Shown one piece after another: positions 1 to 9,872 of a stretch of 64,000 nucleotides of DNA (positions within the stretch are counted from its first letter, which is position 1; each line of letters starts with the position of its first letter). The DNA lies in NCBI GenBank assembly GCA_938045585.1, contig CALIAU010000002.1:124001-188000 (forward strand), read 5' to 3'. The position numbers were made by a program, and so were the translations under genes. The notes beneath the pieces are model-generated. The model ran no database searches. It was not told the origin of the DNA and saw only the letters and a list, made by a program, of their open reading frames with translations. Source of the DNA: an uncultured Saprospiraceae bacterium. Its GTDB lineage: Bacteria > Bacteroidota > Bacteroidia > Chitinophagales > Saprospiraceae.

Positions 1-1668
1 TCAGGAGATAAAGCCAATTTTGTTGTAAACTCAGAATTGGAATTACAACTGATGGCACCTGAGGCAGGCACTTCCTTTTTATATACAGATATTCAAATTG
101 GTCCTGAAATGGAATGGGAATTCTATCTCAATATGGACTTCTCCCCTTCTGGGTCCAATAAATCTACCATCTATCTTGTCCTAGATGATTTTGATCCTAC
201 TGCGGCAAATGGATATGGCTTGACCGTAGGAGAATCTGGTTCTGATGATGCCTTGATATTTTTTAAACTCGTGAATGGGAGTAAACAAAATTTGGGAAGA
301 GGTACTCTAGGAGCAATGGCAACCGATCCTTCTACGGCAAGAGTACAGGTATCCCTAACAAATAATCAATCCTGGGTAATACGTGCTGACTATACAGGAG
401 CAAACATGTTTACCACGGAAATTGAAATTGAGGATCCCATTACTAACTCAGGTTCTAGTTTTTTTGTACTTGAGTGCAGGTACACGTCGACGCGTACCGA
501 ACATTTCTTTTTTGATGATTTTATTCTTCCTTTTGTGCCTGATACAACTGCACCAAGCATCAGTAATAGTTTTGTAGATGGAGATAATGCAGTAGTAGTA
601 TGTTTTAATGAAGATGTTATTCTTCCCACTATTGGAGAGGTAGCAATCTCACCTGTCTTAAATATCAGCACAATTGAATATTATGACCTGCAAGAGAACA
701 AGGTGCGCATAGTGTTTTCAGAAAATATTCCTAGTGGAGTAGATTACACCATGAGCTTAAATCAAATTTCTGATTTTAGTGGTAACGCAAGCAATTTTAC
801 AAATATTGACTTTGCTATCATTGCGCAGGCTGAGAGAGGTGATTTAGTTGTCAATGAAATTCTAGCCGATCCTATTAGCGGAGGATTTGATTTTGTTGAG
901 ATTGTTAATCGTACTGATAAGAAAATTTCTTTATTCAATATTGGAATTGCTAATCTGGATAAAGAAGAATTTGACTACATAGAAAATCGTACAGTTTTAG
1001 AACCGGGAGAATTCCTAGCGCTTTGTAAAAACATTGCGTTTTTAGAAGAGACATATACTATTGAAGATCCCATGGCACTGCACGAGAACGATATTCCTTC
1101 TTTCAATATATCTGATGGGAATGTCAGTATCGTCTTTGATGATGGGAGTACAAGTTTTGTAATAGACTCTTTTGATTATAATGAAGATTTGCATTTTGAC
1201 TTATTAGAAACGACTAAAGGGGTAAGCTTAGAACGTTTGTCTACAGAAACGGATGCAAACAATCCAGAGAATTGGCATTCTGCCTCTTCAGCAGCAGGCT
1301 TTGCAACACCAGGTTATGCAAATTCAAATGGGGTAATTCTTGGAGGGAGTGGCAACACCTTTTCTTTAGACAAGAAAATATTTTCTCCAGATGGCGATGG
1401 TTTTGAAGATTTAATCTTTTTAAATTATGTTTTTGACAAACCAGGTTACGTAATAAATATCAACATATTTGATGCGAATGGAAGATTTATACTTAATTTG
1501 GAGGAGTCTTTGATACCCTCACTAGAAGGATTTGTCAAATGGGATGGACTAAACATGGATAGCAGAAGAACACCAATTGGCTTGTATATTATGCATGTTA
1601 CAGGTTTTCACCCAGATGGAGATAATGTAGAAAACAAACTTGTGTTCGCGATTGCAGAACAGTTGTAA
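1..1668 (+). CDS. Lamin-tail domain surface protein with gliding-type C-terminus (5' partial)
   Basis: The reading frame is open from base 1 to the stop at 1666-1668, so the true start lies outside the window; 555 codons are visible. After a beta-rich N-terminal part, an Ig-like segment begins near visible residue 180 (TTAPSISNSF). A lamin-tail-like domain follows at about 290-440 (GDLVVNEILADPISGG, then DFVEIVN). The last ~95 residues (FSPDGDGFEDL, then an IFDANGRFI segment and a KWDG motif) match the FlgD-like or gliding-motility-associated C-terminal domain that directs Bacteroidota proteins through T9SS. It is probably a secreted or cell-surface protein. No catalytic motif is visible and the function is unknown. 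It ends six bases before the next gene. Confidence 0.85.
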   Translation, partial: SGDKANFVVNSELELQLMAPEAGTSFLYTDIQIGPEMEWEFYLNMDFSPSGSNKSTIYLVLDDFDPTAANGYGLTVGESGSDDALIFFKLVNGSKQNLGRGTLGAMATDPSTARVQVSLTNNQSWVIRADYTGANMFTTEIEIEDPITNSGSSFFVLECRYTSTRTEHFFFDDFILPFVPDTTAPSISNSFVDGDNAVVVCFNEDVILPTIGEVAISPVLNISTIEYYDLQENKVRIVFSENIPSGVDYTMSLNQISDFSGNASNFTNIDFAIIAQAERGDLVVNEILADPISGGFDFVEIVNRTDKKISLFNIGIANLDKEEFDYIENRTVLEPGEFLALCKNIAFLEETYTIEDPMALHENDIPSFNISDGNVSIVFDDGSTSFVIDSFDYNEDLHFDLLETTKGVSLERLSTETDANNPENWHSASSAAGFATPGYANSNGVILGGSGNTFSLDKKIFSPDGDGFEDLIFLNYVFDKPGYVININIFDANGRFILNLEESLIPSLEGFVKWDGLNMDSRRTPIGLYIMHVTGFHPDGDNVENKLVFAIAEQL

Positions 1669-1674
1669 TTTAGA

Positions 1675-2646
1675 ATGGGAAAACTAAAAAATACGGGGAT
1701 TTTTAGCAATGTCATGGCATTGGCTTTGTTTCTGTTTACTCTCCTATTAGTATTTACGCCTGAGTTTAGTTTTCTCAATAAGTTTTCCCACAATACCACC
1801 TATATTATGTTAGGCATGGTCGCCATGGGTTTAATGTTTTTACCTATGCGCAACCGTAAACTTATGTTTTCAAGTTTTACCTGTGCTGCAATTTTGTGTT
1901 TATTCCTCAAAGGTGCATCCAATAGTAATATTGTCTTACCAGAGGTAAACAATCTACCTTCATTAAGCATTGCACATATAAATTTGGGCAATGTCACAGA
2001 CACCTATGAAAGTCTAATCTCCACTGTTAAACATTTGGACACGGATATTATTTCATTTCAGGAGTTTACCCCAGATTGGAATTTGTATATCGGAACTAAG
2101 CTAGATAGCTTATTCAAATATTCCGAAAAAAATGTGCGGATAGATCCTTTTGGAATGGCAGTTTTTTCAAAGAAACCTATTCAAGAAAAAGAGATCTTTT
2201 ATCATGAAGAAATTCCTAATTTCAAAGGGGATGTGCAATTAGGCGAAGAAGTAGTGAATCTTGTTTTCTCTTATGTACTTCCTCTTTTTGGTAATCAAGA
2301 TGTTGCAAATACGGAAGAACATTTATCTGCAGTCGCTGATAAACTAAATAGTAGCCATAGCCATAAGCTTTCCATAGGAGATTTTAATATGGTGTATCAT
2401 GCGAAAGAGATTATGAACTTCAGATCTAAAACTCTACTGCAAAATTCCAGAAGAGAAGTACCTATGGGAACTTTAAAAATGCCTTATGATCACATCTTTT
2501 ATTCAAGTGATCTGGAATGCACTCAGTTTTTAGAAATTCAGGATTCTAATAAAGTACATATAGGCATACTAGGGTCTTATCAAATAAGCCGTTCTAGCCA
2601 GTTATCTCAAAATGGAGAAGGATCATTAGGCAAATTGAGTTTCTAA
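1675..2646 (+). CDS. Membrane-anchored endonuclease/exonuclease/phosphatase family protein
   Basis: 323 residues. Three hydrophobic segments at about 10-30, 42-58 and 64-80 anchor the protein, and an EEP-fold domain fills residues 95-320. Family landmarks are visible: ISFQE with metal-binding Glu near 130, GDFN at 235-238, and YDHIF with the Asp-His pair at 272-273. Members of the fold cleave phosphodiesters in nucleic acids or phospholipids; the substrate here cannot be told. The strand that usually carries the first catalytic His reads LVFSYVLPLF, so that His may be missing or shifted. The start lies six bases after the upstream stop, suggesting cotranscription. The architecture resembles small membrane-bound EEP proteins common in Bacteroidota. 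Confidence 0.8.
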   Translation: MGKLKNTGIFSNVMALALFLFTLLLVFTPEFSFLNKFSHNTTYIMLGMVAMGLMFLPMRNRKLMFSSFTCAAILCLFLKGASNSNIVLPEVNNLPSLSIAHINLGNVTDTYESLISTVKHLDTDIISFQEFTPDWNLYIGTKLDSLFKYSEKNVRIDPFGMAVFSKKPIQEKEIFYHEEIPNFKGDVQLGEEVVNLVFSYVLPLFGNQDVANTEEHLSAVADKLNSSHSHKLSIGDFNMVYHAKEIMNFRSKTLLQNSRREVPMGTLKMPYDHIFYSSDLECTQFLEIQDSNKVHIGILGSYQISRSSQLSQNGEGSLGKLSF

Positions 2647-2694
2647 ACTCACTGACATTTCATACATTTAGTTTTTATCACTGTACATTAAATT

Positions 2695-2940
2695 ATGCCT
2701 TTTACTTACAAAACAGTTTTTGTACCCGCAGTACTACTCCCACCCAGTCAGTCAAGCTTTAAGTATTATGACGGAGAGGTAGATGGCATACACTTCGCGA
2801 ATGACATATCCGCAGCAATTGAAGAACAGGTAGAGAATGGCTATTCATTGTTTAGTACAGAGGCAATTACTTCAAGTAAATACTATGGAAGAGTATTTAC
2901 AGAGGGTATGATATTAATATTTAAAAAAATCGATGATTAG
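2695..2940 (+). CDS. Small DUF4177-like protein
   Basis: 81 residues with no signal peptide or membrane segment. The pattern (YKTVFVPA near the start, a central helix AIEEQVENGYSLFS, then GMILIFKK at the end) resembles the DUF4177 family of small alpha/beta proteins, whose function is unknown; the assignment is by pattern only. The end overlaps the start of the ElaA-like gene by eight bases, which supports both starts and suggests translational coupling. Confidence 0.7.
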   Translation: MPFTYKTVFVPAVLLPPSQSSFKYYDGEVDGIHFANDISAAIEEQVENGYSLFSTEAITSSKYYGRVFTEGMILIFKKIDD

Positions 2941-3391
2941 TTTCTCCTGTAAATCGTTTCAAGATCTCAGTACAAATGAGTTGTATGCCATTCTTTGGTT
3001 AAGGGCCAAAGTTTTTGTAGTAGAGCAGAACTGTCCGTATCAGGATTTAGATGGGAAAGATCAAAAATCATATCATGTCCTTGGGATAGCGGACAATATG
3101 ATTTCAGCCTATACCCGTGTTATCCCCAAAGGAGTATCTTACCAAAACTATAGTTCAATAGGAAGAGTTGTATGCGATCCTTCTGTGCGGGGCAAAGGAT
3201 CAGGAAAAGCACTCATGCAATTTAGCATAGAAAGCTGTAAGGAGTTGTTTCCAAATGACCCTATAAAGATTTCTGCCCAAAGCTATTTAAGAGGTTTCTA
3301 CATGGAATTAGGTTTTACTCAAACGGGGGAGGAATACCTTGAGGACAACATCCCGCACATTGCCATGATTCTAGACAAGTCCATTTTGTAA
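2933..3391 (+). CDS. ElaA-like GNAT N-acetyltransferase
   Basis: 152 residues, the usual length for the ElaA branch of the GNAT superfamily. Residues 19-40 (LYAILWLRAKVFVVEQNCPY, then a DLDG segment) are the ElaA signature. The acetyl-CoA binding region is RVVCDPSVRGKGSGKALM near 80-97. It probably transfers an acetyl group to a small amine; the substrate of ElaA proteins is not established. It starts inside the previous gene (8-base overlap), and its last 21 bases overlap the 3' end of the convergent phosphohexomutase gene. Confidence 0.9.
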   Translation: MISFSCKSFQDLSTNELYAILWLRAKVFVVEQNCPYQDLDGKDQKSYHVLGIADNMISAYTRVIPKGVSYQNYSSIGRVVCDPSVRGKGSGKALMQFSIESCKELFPNDPIKISAQSYLRGFYMELGFTQTGEEYLEDNIPHIAMILDKSIL

Positions 3392-4777
3392 GGAAACATG
3401 CGCAGCATCTAATAGTACGCGTACATCTGCCAAATTCGCAGCTTGGGCATATACACGTAAGACTGGCTCTGTACCGCTCGGACGAACCATTACCCATTCA
3501 TCATCGGATAAATAAAATTTGAAGCCATCAATAGTTTCTGTACTTAAGACTGGTTTAGTTCCAATCTGCGTAATGAGACCTGTTTCACATTTTTCTAGAA
3601 TCTTTTGTTTTAGATCCTCTGTTAAATGCAGATCATCTCGATCAAATTTGAACGAACCTACTTTGTCATACACTTCTTGGATTAACTGCTTAAGTGATTT
3701 TCCTGAACTGGCCATAAATTCCATAATCATCAAACCAATCCATACACCATCCCGTTCAGGAATATGCCCCTTGACGGATAGACCTCCAGACTCTTCTCCT
3801 CCCACTAAGACATCTTCTTTGGTCATAATCTCAGCGATATATTTGAAACCAATTTTAGTGACTAATAAATCGCAATTGTATTGCTCAGCTAACTGCCGCA
3901 TTTTGTTTGTAACAGAGAAGGTTACCACTACCTTACCTCTTTCTTTCTTGTACTCATACATGTAGTATAGCAACAAGAGTAAAATGTGATGTGAATCAAC
4001 AAACTCGCCATCCTCATCGTAGAGTCCTATTCTATCTGCGTCTCCATCATTTGCTAAGCCAAGGTTGATGCTAGCATCCTGTTTTATGTGATTAGACAGT
4101 TCTGTCAGATTTCTGGCAATAGGTTCAGGTGCCTGACCCATAAAAGAAGGGTTATTCTCACAATGCAATAAATGCGCTTCAGGAAATAGGCGGCGAACTA
4201 TATCCTGACCTGCACCATACATAGCATCGTAGGCAAGCACTAGACCAGATGACTTAATCAAATCAAGGTCAAAATTTTCGATGACATGGTCGTAATACAA
4301 TTGTTCTAAATTCACATGTTCCATTATCCCAGTCTCTAACATCTCTTCTGTAGATTGCATACTCCCTAGGCAGGTATCAGGAATAAGCGCTTCTACCTCA
4401 GCAATATCATTAGGCAGTGTAGGTCCTCCCAAATTTGACTTGAGTTTAAAGCCATTATAAGAAGGTGGATTATGGCTGGCTGTAATTACTACACCTAGGT
4501 CAGCATTTAATTTTACTACTCCCAAAGAAACCATGGGTGTAGAGGCAAATTTATCACCCATAAACACGTGGATTCCAAAGTTTGCAAATACGGAGGCTGA
4601 CACCTCTGCAAACATTTTCCCAGCAAATCGGCAGTCATAGCCAATTACTAGGCTGTTCATTTTACGCTTGAGCATCCATTTTGCGGTTGCCTCAGAAACC
4701 CGCTTCACATTATCAACCGTATAATCTTTGGCGATGATAGCACGCCAACCGTCTGTTCCAAATCGTATTCCGCTCAT
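3371..4777 (-). CDS. Phosphoglucomutase/phosphomannomutase family protein
   Basis: 468 residues, an alpha-D-phosphohexomutase with all four family sites. The phosphoserine loop is TASHNPPSYNGFK with Ser101, the metal loop is DGDADR at 244-249, the sugar-binding loop is GGEESGG near 327, and the phosphate-binding loop is RPSGTEP near 432. The enzyme interconverts 1- and 6-phosphosugars, feeding glycogen, lipopolysaccharide or peptidoglycan precursors. Length and sequence fit the bifunctional PGM/PMM branch better than GlmM, but specificity cannot be decided. It is transcribed alone and converges on the acetyltransferase gene with a 21-base overlap. Confidence 0.92.
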   Translation of the reverse strand: MSGIRFGTDGWRAIIAKDYTVDNVKRVSEATAKWMLKRKMNSLVIGYDCRFAGKMFAEVSASVFANFGIHVFMGDKFASTPMVSLGVVKLNADLGVVITASHNPPSYNGFKLKSNLGGPTLPNDIAEVEALIPDTCLGSMQSTEEMLETGIMEHVNLEQLYYDHVIENFDLDLIKSSGLVLAYDAMYGAGQDIVRRLFPEAHLLHCENNPSFMGQAPEPIARNLTELSNHIKQDASINLGLANDGDADRIGLYDEDGEFVDSHHILLLLLYYMYEYKKERGKVVVTFSVTNKMRQLAEQYNCDLLVTKIGFKYIAEIMTKEDVLVGGEESGGLSVKGHIPERDGVWIGLMIMEFMASSGKSLKQLIQEVYDKVGSFKFDRDDLHLTEDLKQKILEKCETGLITQIGTKPVLSTETIDGFKFYLSDDEWVMVRPSGTEPVLRVYAQAANLADVRVLLDAAHVSLQNGLV

Positions 4778-4831
4778 GCAATTGTTTTAGTCCCGAAAAT
4801 TAACAAATTCTCTACTGATTCAAGAGAAAAA

Positions 4832-4839
4832 TAGCTTTG
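4832..4839 (+). promoter_or_regulatory. Candidate -7 box for pcm
   Basis: TAGCTTTG fits the Bacteroidota -7 consensus TAnnTTTG. It lies 75 bases before the pcm start. An AT-rich inverted repeat (ACAATATAT at 4853-4861, ATATATTGT at 4866-4874) sits between it and the start codon, so it would be in the 5' leader. No clear -33 box was seen. Confidence 0.45.
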
Positions 4840-4914
4840 TAGAAAACATATTACAATATATTTATATATATTGTGAACACATTACTAGAGGGTTTTATAT
4901 AAGGAAATTTTATA

Positions 4915-5583
4915 ATGAGAAAAGATAACCATAGACATCAGGGTCTACGTTCACAGTTAGTGCAGGAATTAATTGTAAAGGGGATCCAAGATGAAGACGT
5001 ATTAGCCGCTATAAATACCGTCCCACGGCATTTCTTTTTAGATGAGGCATTTGCTGAGTGGGCATATACAGATAAGGCATTTCAGATAGGTTCGGGTCAG
5101 ACTATTTCACAGCCTTATACCGTAGCAAAACAAACAGAACTGCTGGAAGTAAAGAAATCGGATAAGATTTTGGAGATTGGAACTGGATCAGGATACCAAG
5201 CCTGTATACTGGCCTATCTAGGATGTAAGCTGTATACGATCGAACGACAAGAGGAATTATTTCATAAAACCTCTGCCTTACTGAATGCGATGAAATTTCA
5301 TCAGATAAGGACTCTCTTTGGCGACGGTTATCAGGGCTCTGAACGGTTTGCTCCCTTTGACAAAATAATTATTACTGCTGGAGCGAGTTCCATCCCTTCT
5401 ATTTTGTTTAAGCAATTGAAAATAGGAGGTATCATGGTTATACCTGTAGGCGATACTTCTTCGCAACGCATGCTACGCATCAAGAAAATTTCAAACACGA
5501 GCTACATCGAAGAAGATCATGGTAATTTTTCTTTTGTTCCTTTCTTAGGTGGTACGAATACATTAGCTGCAGCAAGGTTTTAG
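4915..5583 (+). CDS. pcm: Protein-L-isoaspartate O-methyltransferase
   Basis: 222 residues, full length. The enzyme uses S-adenosylmethionine to methylate L-isoaspartyl residues in damaged cytosolic proteins so that they can revert to aspartate. The N-terminal helix pair (RHQGLRSQLVQELIVKGI) and VPRHFFLDEAF near 38-48 are typical of Pcm. GSGQTISQPYTVA follows near 61-73, and the SAM-binding glycine loop is ILEIGTGSGYQ near 83-93. The ATG is preceded by an AAGGAAA stretch. It is a single-gene unit followed by a palindromic repeat element. Confidence 0.95.
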   Translation: MRKDNHRHQGLRSQLVQELIVKGIQDEDVLAAINTVPRHFFLDEAFAEWAYTDKAFQIGSGQTISQPYTVAKQTELLEVKKSDKILEIGTGSGYQACILAYLGCKLYTIERQEELFHKTSALLNAMKFHQIRTLFGDGYQGSERFAPFDKIIITAGASSIPSILFKQLKIGGIMVIPVGDTSSQRMLRIKKISNTSYIEEDHGNFSFVPFLGGTNTLAAARF

Positions 5584-5600
5584 TTTCTATGATTCGCGTA

Positions 5601-5684
5601 AGCCTGCCTACGTGCGTAAGCAGGCAGGCTGGAATACTGCGGCCTTTTTTCTGGAGCCTTGGCGATAGAAAAAAGGACACGCCC
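5601..5684. repeat. GC-rich palindromic intergenic element (copy 1)
   Basis: Two nested hairpins follow pcm. The first has AGCCTGCCT at 5601-5609 pairing with AGGCAGGCT at 5622-5630. The second has CCTTTTTTCT at 5643-5652 pairing with AGAAAAAAGG at 5667-5676. Read on the minus strand, the element starts with GGGCGTGTCC, as do the copies at 41753 and 49510. The AGGCAGG core also recurs at 49629 and 60750. It could act as a transcription terminator for pcm and for the opposite gene, but it looks like a dispersed repeat. Confidence 0.7.
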
Positions 5685-5704
5685 ACCTATTGAAATCTAA
5701 AATC

Positions 5705-6253
5705 CTAACTACCTACCTTTCTACCTTTTACTCTTTCCGATGCGTAATCCACATCGCGATATTTATCTAAATCCACCAGTAAGGCACTGTAGGCACTTCT
5801 ATTTGTGGTGGTATACATTTTCCCATTATAACTGACTTTCCCCAGCTTATTCCTCCATTCTTTAGCTAAGAGTACAAACCTGCCTCCTGCCTGTTTATTA
5901 GGACCAAACATGAGATATTTATCGTCACCTCCCTCCTCAAAACTTACAGCTAAGCGGTCTTCCTTAGGAGAAAACAGAAGGACACCAGGCGTTCCTTTTT
6001 TAAAGATAATTTGTTCTACTTCCCTTCCATCAATCAATTCAATTTTACCCTCTGTTATACGTGTCTCTTCAAGTCCTAAATTTCTTTGCAAAACAATATC
6101 AGAAGAAAGATAAAATTGTATCTGCTGCAAATCATCTGTACTAAATTCAAAATCGTTTTGTAATCGTTGCGTATAAGGTGTCAATTTTTTACCACACGAC
6201 GAGAGAGTTGCCAGTACCAATAGACCGAAGAATAATTTTGATATGTGTTTCAT
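5705..6253 (-). CDS. Uncharacterised lipoprotein
   Basis: 182 residues if started at the ATG at 6253, which places a standard lipoprotein signal (MKHISKLFFGLLVLATLSSC) at the N-terminus; an in-frame extension of 11 residues upstream is less likely. The mature part is beta-rich and includes GRFVLLAKEW near 127 and a basic C-terminal tail ending RVKGRKVGS. I do not recognise the family. The protein is probably anchored in the outer membrane facing the periplasm. It stands alone between the repeat element and tadA, on the same strand as tadA. Confidence 0.75.
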   Translation of the reverse strand: MKHISKLFFGLLVLATLSSCGKKLTPYTQRLQNDFEFSTDDLQQIQFYLSSDIVLQRNLGLEETRITEGKIELIDGREVEQIIFKKGTPGVLLFSPKEDRLAVSFEEGGDDKYLMFGPNKQAGGRFVLLAKEWRNKLGKVSYNGKMYTTTNRSAYSALLVDLDKYRDVDYASERVKGRKVGS

Positions 6254-6343
6254 GCTAAATTGTTTGGTTTCTATATAAATAAACAACTCAGCGAGTGGAA
6301 TGTAAAGTCTGTTAAGAAAGATTAACGCCTAAATAAGAGTTAT

Positions 6344-6805
6344 TTAAGACTTCAGGGCTCTTTTCTTAGCAAAGAACTGGCTCACTATCTGGGAACAAGT
6401 CTCATGTAGCACTCCATATTCTAATCTTGTTTTAGGATGTAATAACTCCTTTCCATAGCGCATAAATCCATTTTTCTCGTCTCCGGTACCATATACTATC
6501 CTTCCTATTTGGCTCCATTTCAATGCCCCTGCACACATAATGCAGGGCTCCATGGTAACATAGAGTGTGCATTTATTTAAATACTTATTTCCGAGATAGG
6601 AACTTGCAGAGGTAAGTGCAATTATTTCTGCATGGGCTGATACGTCTCTCAACATTTCAACTTGATTATATCCCTTGGCGATCACTGTATTATTAGATAC
6701 GATTATAGCGCCAATGGGCACTTCTCCTGAATCTTCTGCCTTCTGGGCTTCCAGAAGGGCCAATTTCATAAAATGATCATCGGAAAAAACTTCAATTGTA
6801 TTCAT
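6344..6805 (-). CDS. tadA: tRNA-specific adenosine deaminase (TadA-like nucleoside deaminase)
   Basis: 153 residues. The cytidine-deaminase-fold zinc site is complete: HAE with His58 and catalytic Glu60, and PCIMC with Cys88 and Cys91. GEVPIGAIIV near 27-36 and MYVTMEPC-type spacing (LYVTMEPC here) are characteristic of TadA, which converts A34 to inosine in tRNA-Arg(ACG). The C-terminal helix FFAKKRALKS matches the family tail. Cytosolic. A related guanine deaminase is possible but fits less well. Confidence 0.9.
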   Translation of the reverse strand: MNTIEVFSDDHFMKLALLEAQKAEDSGEVPIGAIIVSNNTVIAKGYNQVEMLRDVSAHAEIIALTSASSYLGNKYLNKCTLYVTMEPCIMCAGALKWSQIGRIVYGTGDEKNGFMRYGKELLHPKTRLEYGVLHETCSQIVSQFFAKKRALKS

Positions 6806-6886
6806 GGTATATCATACTCTAAGAATCTAATGTAAGGAAACTGTCAATAAAAAAATTACGATATAAGTAGATAAAAATTTTATTAG

Positions 6887-8383
<1,497 letters not shown>

Positions 8384-8450
8384 GTGTTAATCTTCTTATA
8401 AATCCGTAATTAGAGGGAATGATTAGCCCTGCCAAAGAGTTTATACTATC

Positions 8451-9725
8451 GTGAAGCATCTATTCTTAATAATTCTAGGTTTTTTTGCCGCAGTCAGTCT
8501 GTGCGCGCAAGAAGATAATTATGATGTGGTATATCATGACCATATTTACTACTCACATCTCAAAAGCGTAAAATTTACCCATAGTGGTTTGGTTACTTCC
8601 CTCCCCATAATTGATTTGGGGAGTAGTGGTAGATTAATGCTTCATTTTGATGATATGGAAGGAGGTGGAAATATTTACACCTATGAAATAATCCATTGTA
8701 CGAAAGACTGGCAGCCTTCTGATATAGAAAAAATAGAATACTTAGAAGGATTTGATAATGAAGAAGTAGATGAGTTAGAGTTTTCAGCAGGTACCATGTA
8801 CGACTATACCTATTATAATTTGACTATTCCAAATGAAGATGTCAGGTGGACCTTATCAGGCAACTACCTTTTAGTCATCTATGAGGGAGATGATAGTGAT
8901 CGCATTCCTGTTATTACTAGACGATTTATGGTGGTAGAACCAATGGTAGGAATTGGAGGAACAGTAGAGACTCCCTTTAGCGTCAGCAAGTTAAAAACCC
9001 ATCACAGAATAGAGATTACTGCCTATTTAAATGAAGATGTATCCATCAATGATCCTGTTTCAGAATTAGAAGCAGTAGTGATTCAAAATGGAAGATGGGA
9101 TAATGCTATTTTTGGCCTTGCTCCTAAATTTCAAGCACGGGCACGGATTAATTGGGATAGAACAGATCAAATTTTGATGCCAGCATTAAAGGAGTTTAGA
9201 AACTTTGATATTCGCACGTTCAAATACACCACTGACTTTGTGCATACAATTGACCTAAGGAAGGATGGAAATGATGTCTTACTCGAACTAGCAGAGGTAA
9301 GAACCTATCGAAATTACATCTCAGATATAGATGCAAATGGAAGATTTATTTTGACCAACAGTGAACGCGCAGAACCACACATCTCTAGTGATTATGCTAA
9401 TGTGATTTTCTCCTTAGATAGCCGAGAAATTTTTGAAAAAGATGTTTATGTAATGGGCGCCTTTACGGATTGGCAGCCGCGAGAGGAATTTAAGTTGGAA
9501 TACGATGCATCCCGTGAAATTTATGTTGGAAGTGCAATGTTGAAGCAAGGCTATTATGACTATATGTATGTCACCAAAGATAGAGATGGAAAGATAAACT
9601 GTGAAGACATTGAAGGCAGTTGGTTTGAGACTGAGAATGATTACACCCTGCTCTTGTACTACAGTCAGTTCGGAGCAGAATACGATAGGCTTATCGGTTC
9701 TTCTAGCTTTAATTCTAATAAATAG
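8451..9725 (+). CDS. Type IX secretion system plug protein (DUF5103 family)
   Basis: 424 residues with a GTG start and an N-terminal signal peptide ending near VSLCAQ. The mature sequence follows the DUF5103 pattern: an N-terminal beta domain with LMLHFDDMEGGGNIYTYEI and CTKDWQPSDI, a YNLTIPNEDVRWTLSGNYLL segment, and a C-terminal domain with NVIFSL and GAFTDWQPREEF. The family is known as the T9SS Plug, which closes the periplasmic end of the giant SprA translocon when no substrate is engaged. Its presence agrees with the sorting-domain proteins elsewhere in the window. It is monocistronic as far as can be seen. Confidence 0.88.
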   Translation: MKHLFLIILGFFAAVSLCAQEDNYDVVYHDHIYYSHLKSVKFTHSGLVTSLPIIDLGSSGRLMLHFDDMEGGGNIYTYEIIHCTKDWQPSDIEKIEYLEGFDNEEVDELEFSAGTMYDYTYYNLTIPNEDVRWTLSGNYLLVIYEGDDSDRIPVITRRFMVVEPMVGIGGTVETPFSVSKLKTHHRIEITAYLNEDVSINDPVSELEAVVIQNGRWDNAIFGLAPKFQARARINWDRTDQILMPALKEFRNFDIRTFKYTTDFVHTIDLRKDGNDVLLELAEVRTYRNYISDIDANGRFILTNSERAEPHISSDYANVIFSLDSREIFEKDVYVMGAFTDWQPREEFKLEYDASREIYVGSAMLKQGYYDYMYVTKDRDGKINCEDIEGSWFETENDYTLLLYYSQFGAEYDRLIGSSSFNSNK

Positions 9726-9872
9726 CCCCCATTCAGTCCTTTCTTGGGAGGAAAATTCTAAAATTCGCAATCTAATAGAGACCGTTTATCTATTATTAGC
9801 TATACTTTATATATTTATTGTATAATTAGTTACTGCAAATAGTATTTTGCTCTAGTTACTAATACAAATAAA

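Noticed and set aside
390-671. 93-codon minus-strand frame
   Set aside because: It lies wholly within the lamin-tail protein gene, with no domain, signal or promoter of its own.
3519-3965. 148-codon plus-strand frame antisense to the phosphohexomutase gene
   Set aside because: The opposite strand carries all four catalytic motifs of the mutase; this frame is Ser/Leu-rich shadow sequence.
4853-4874. AT-only inverted repeat before pcm as an operator
   Set aside because: Perfect nine-base arms, but made almost only of A and T in an AT-rich leader, so chance is a fair explanation; kept only as a note on the promoter.
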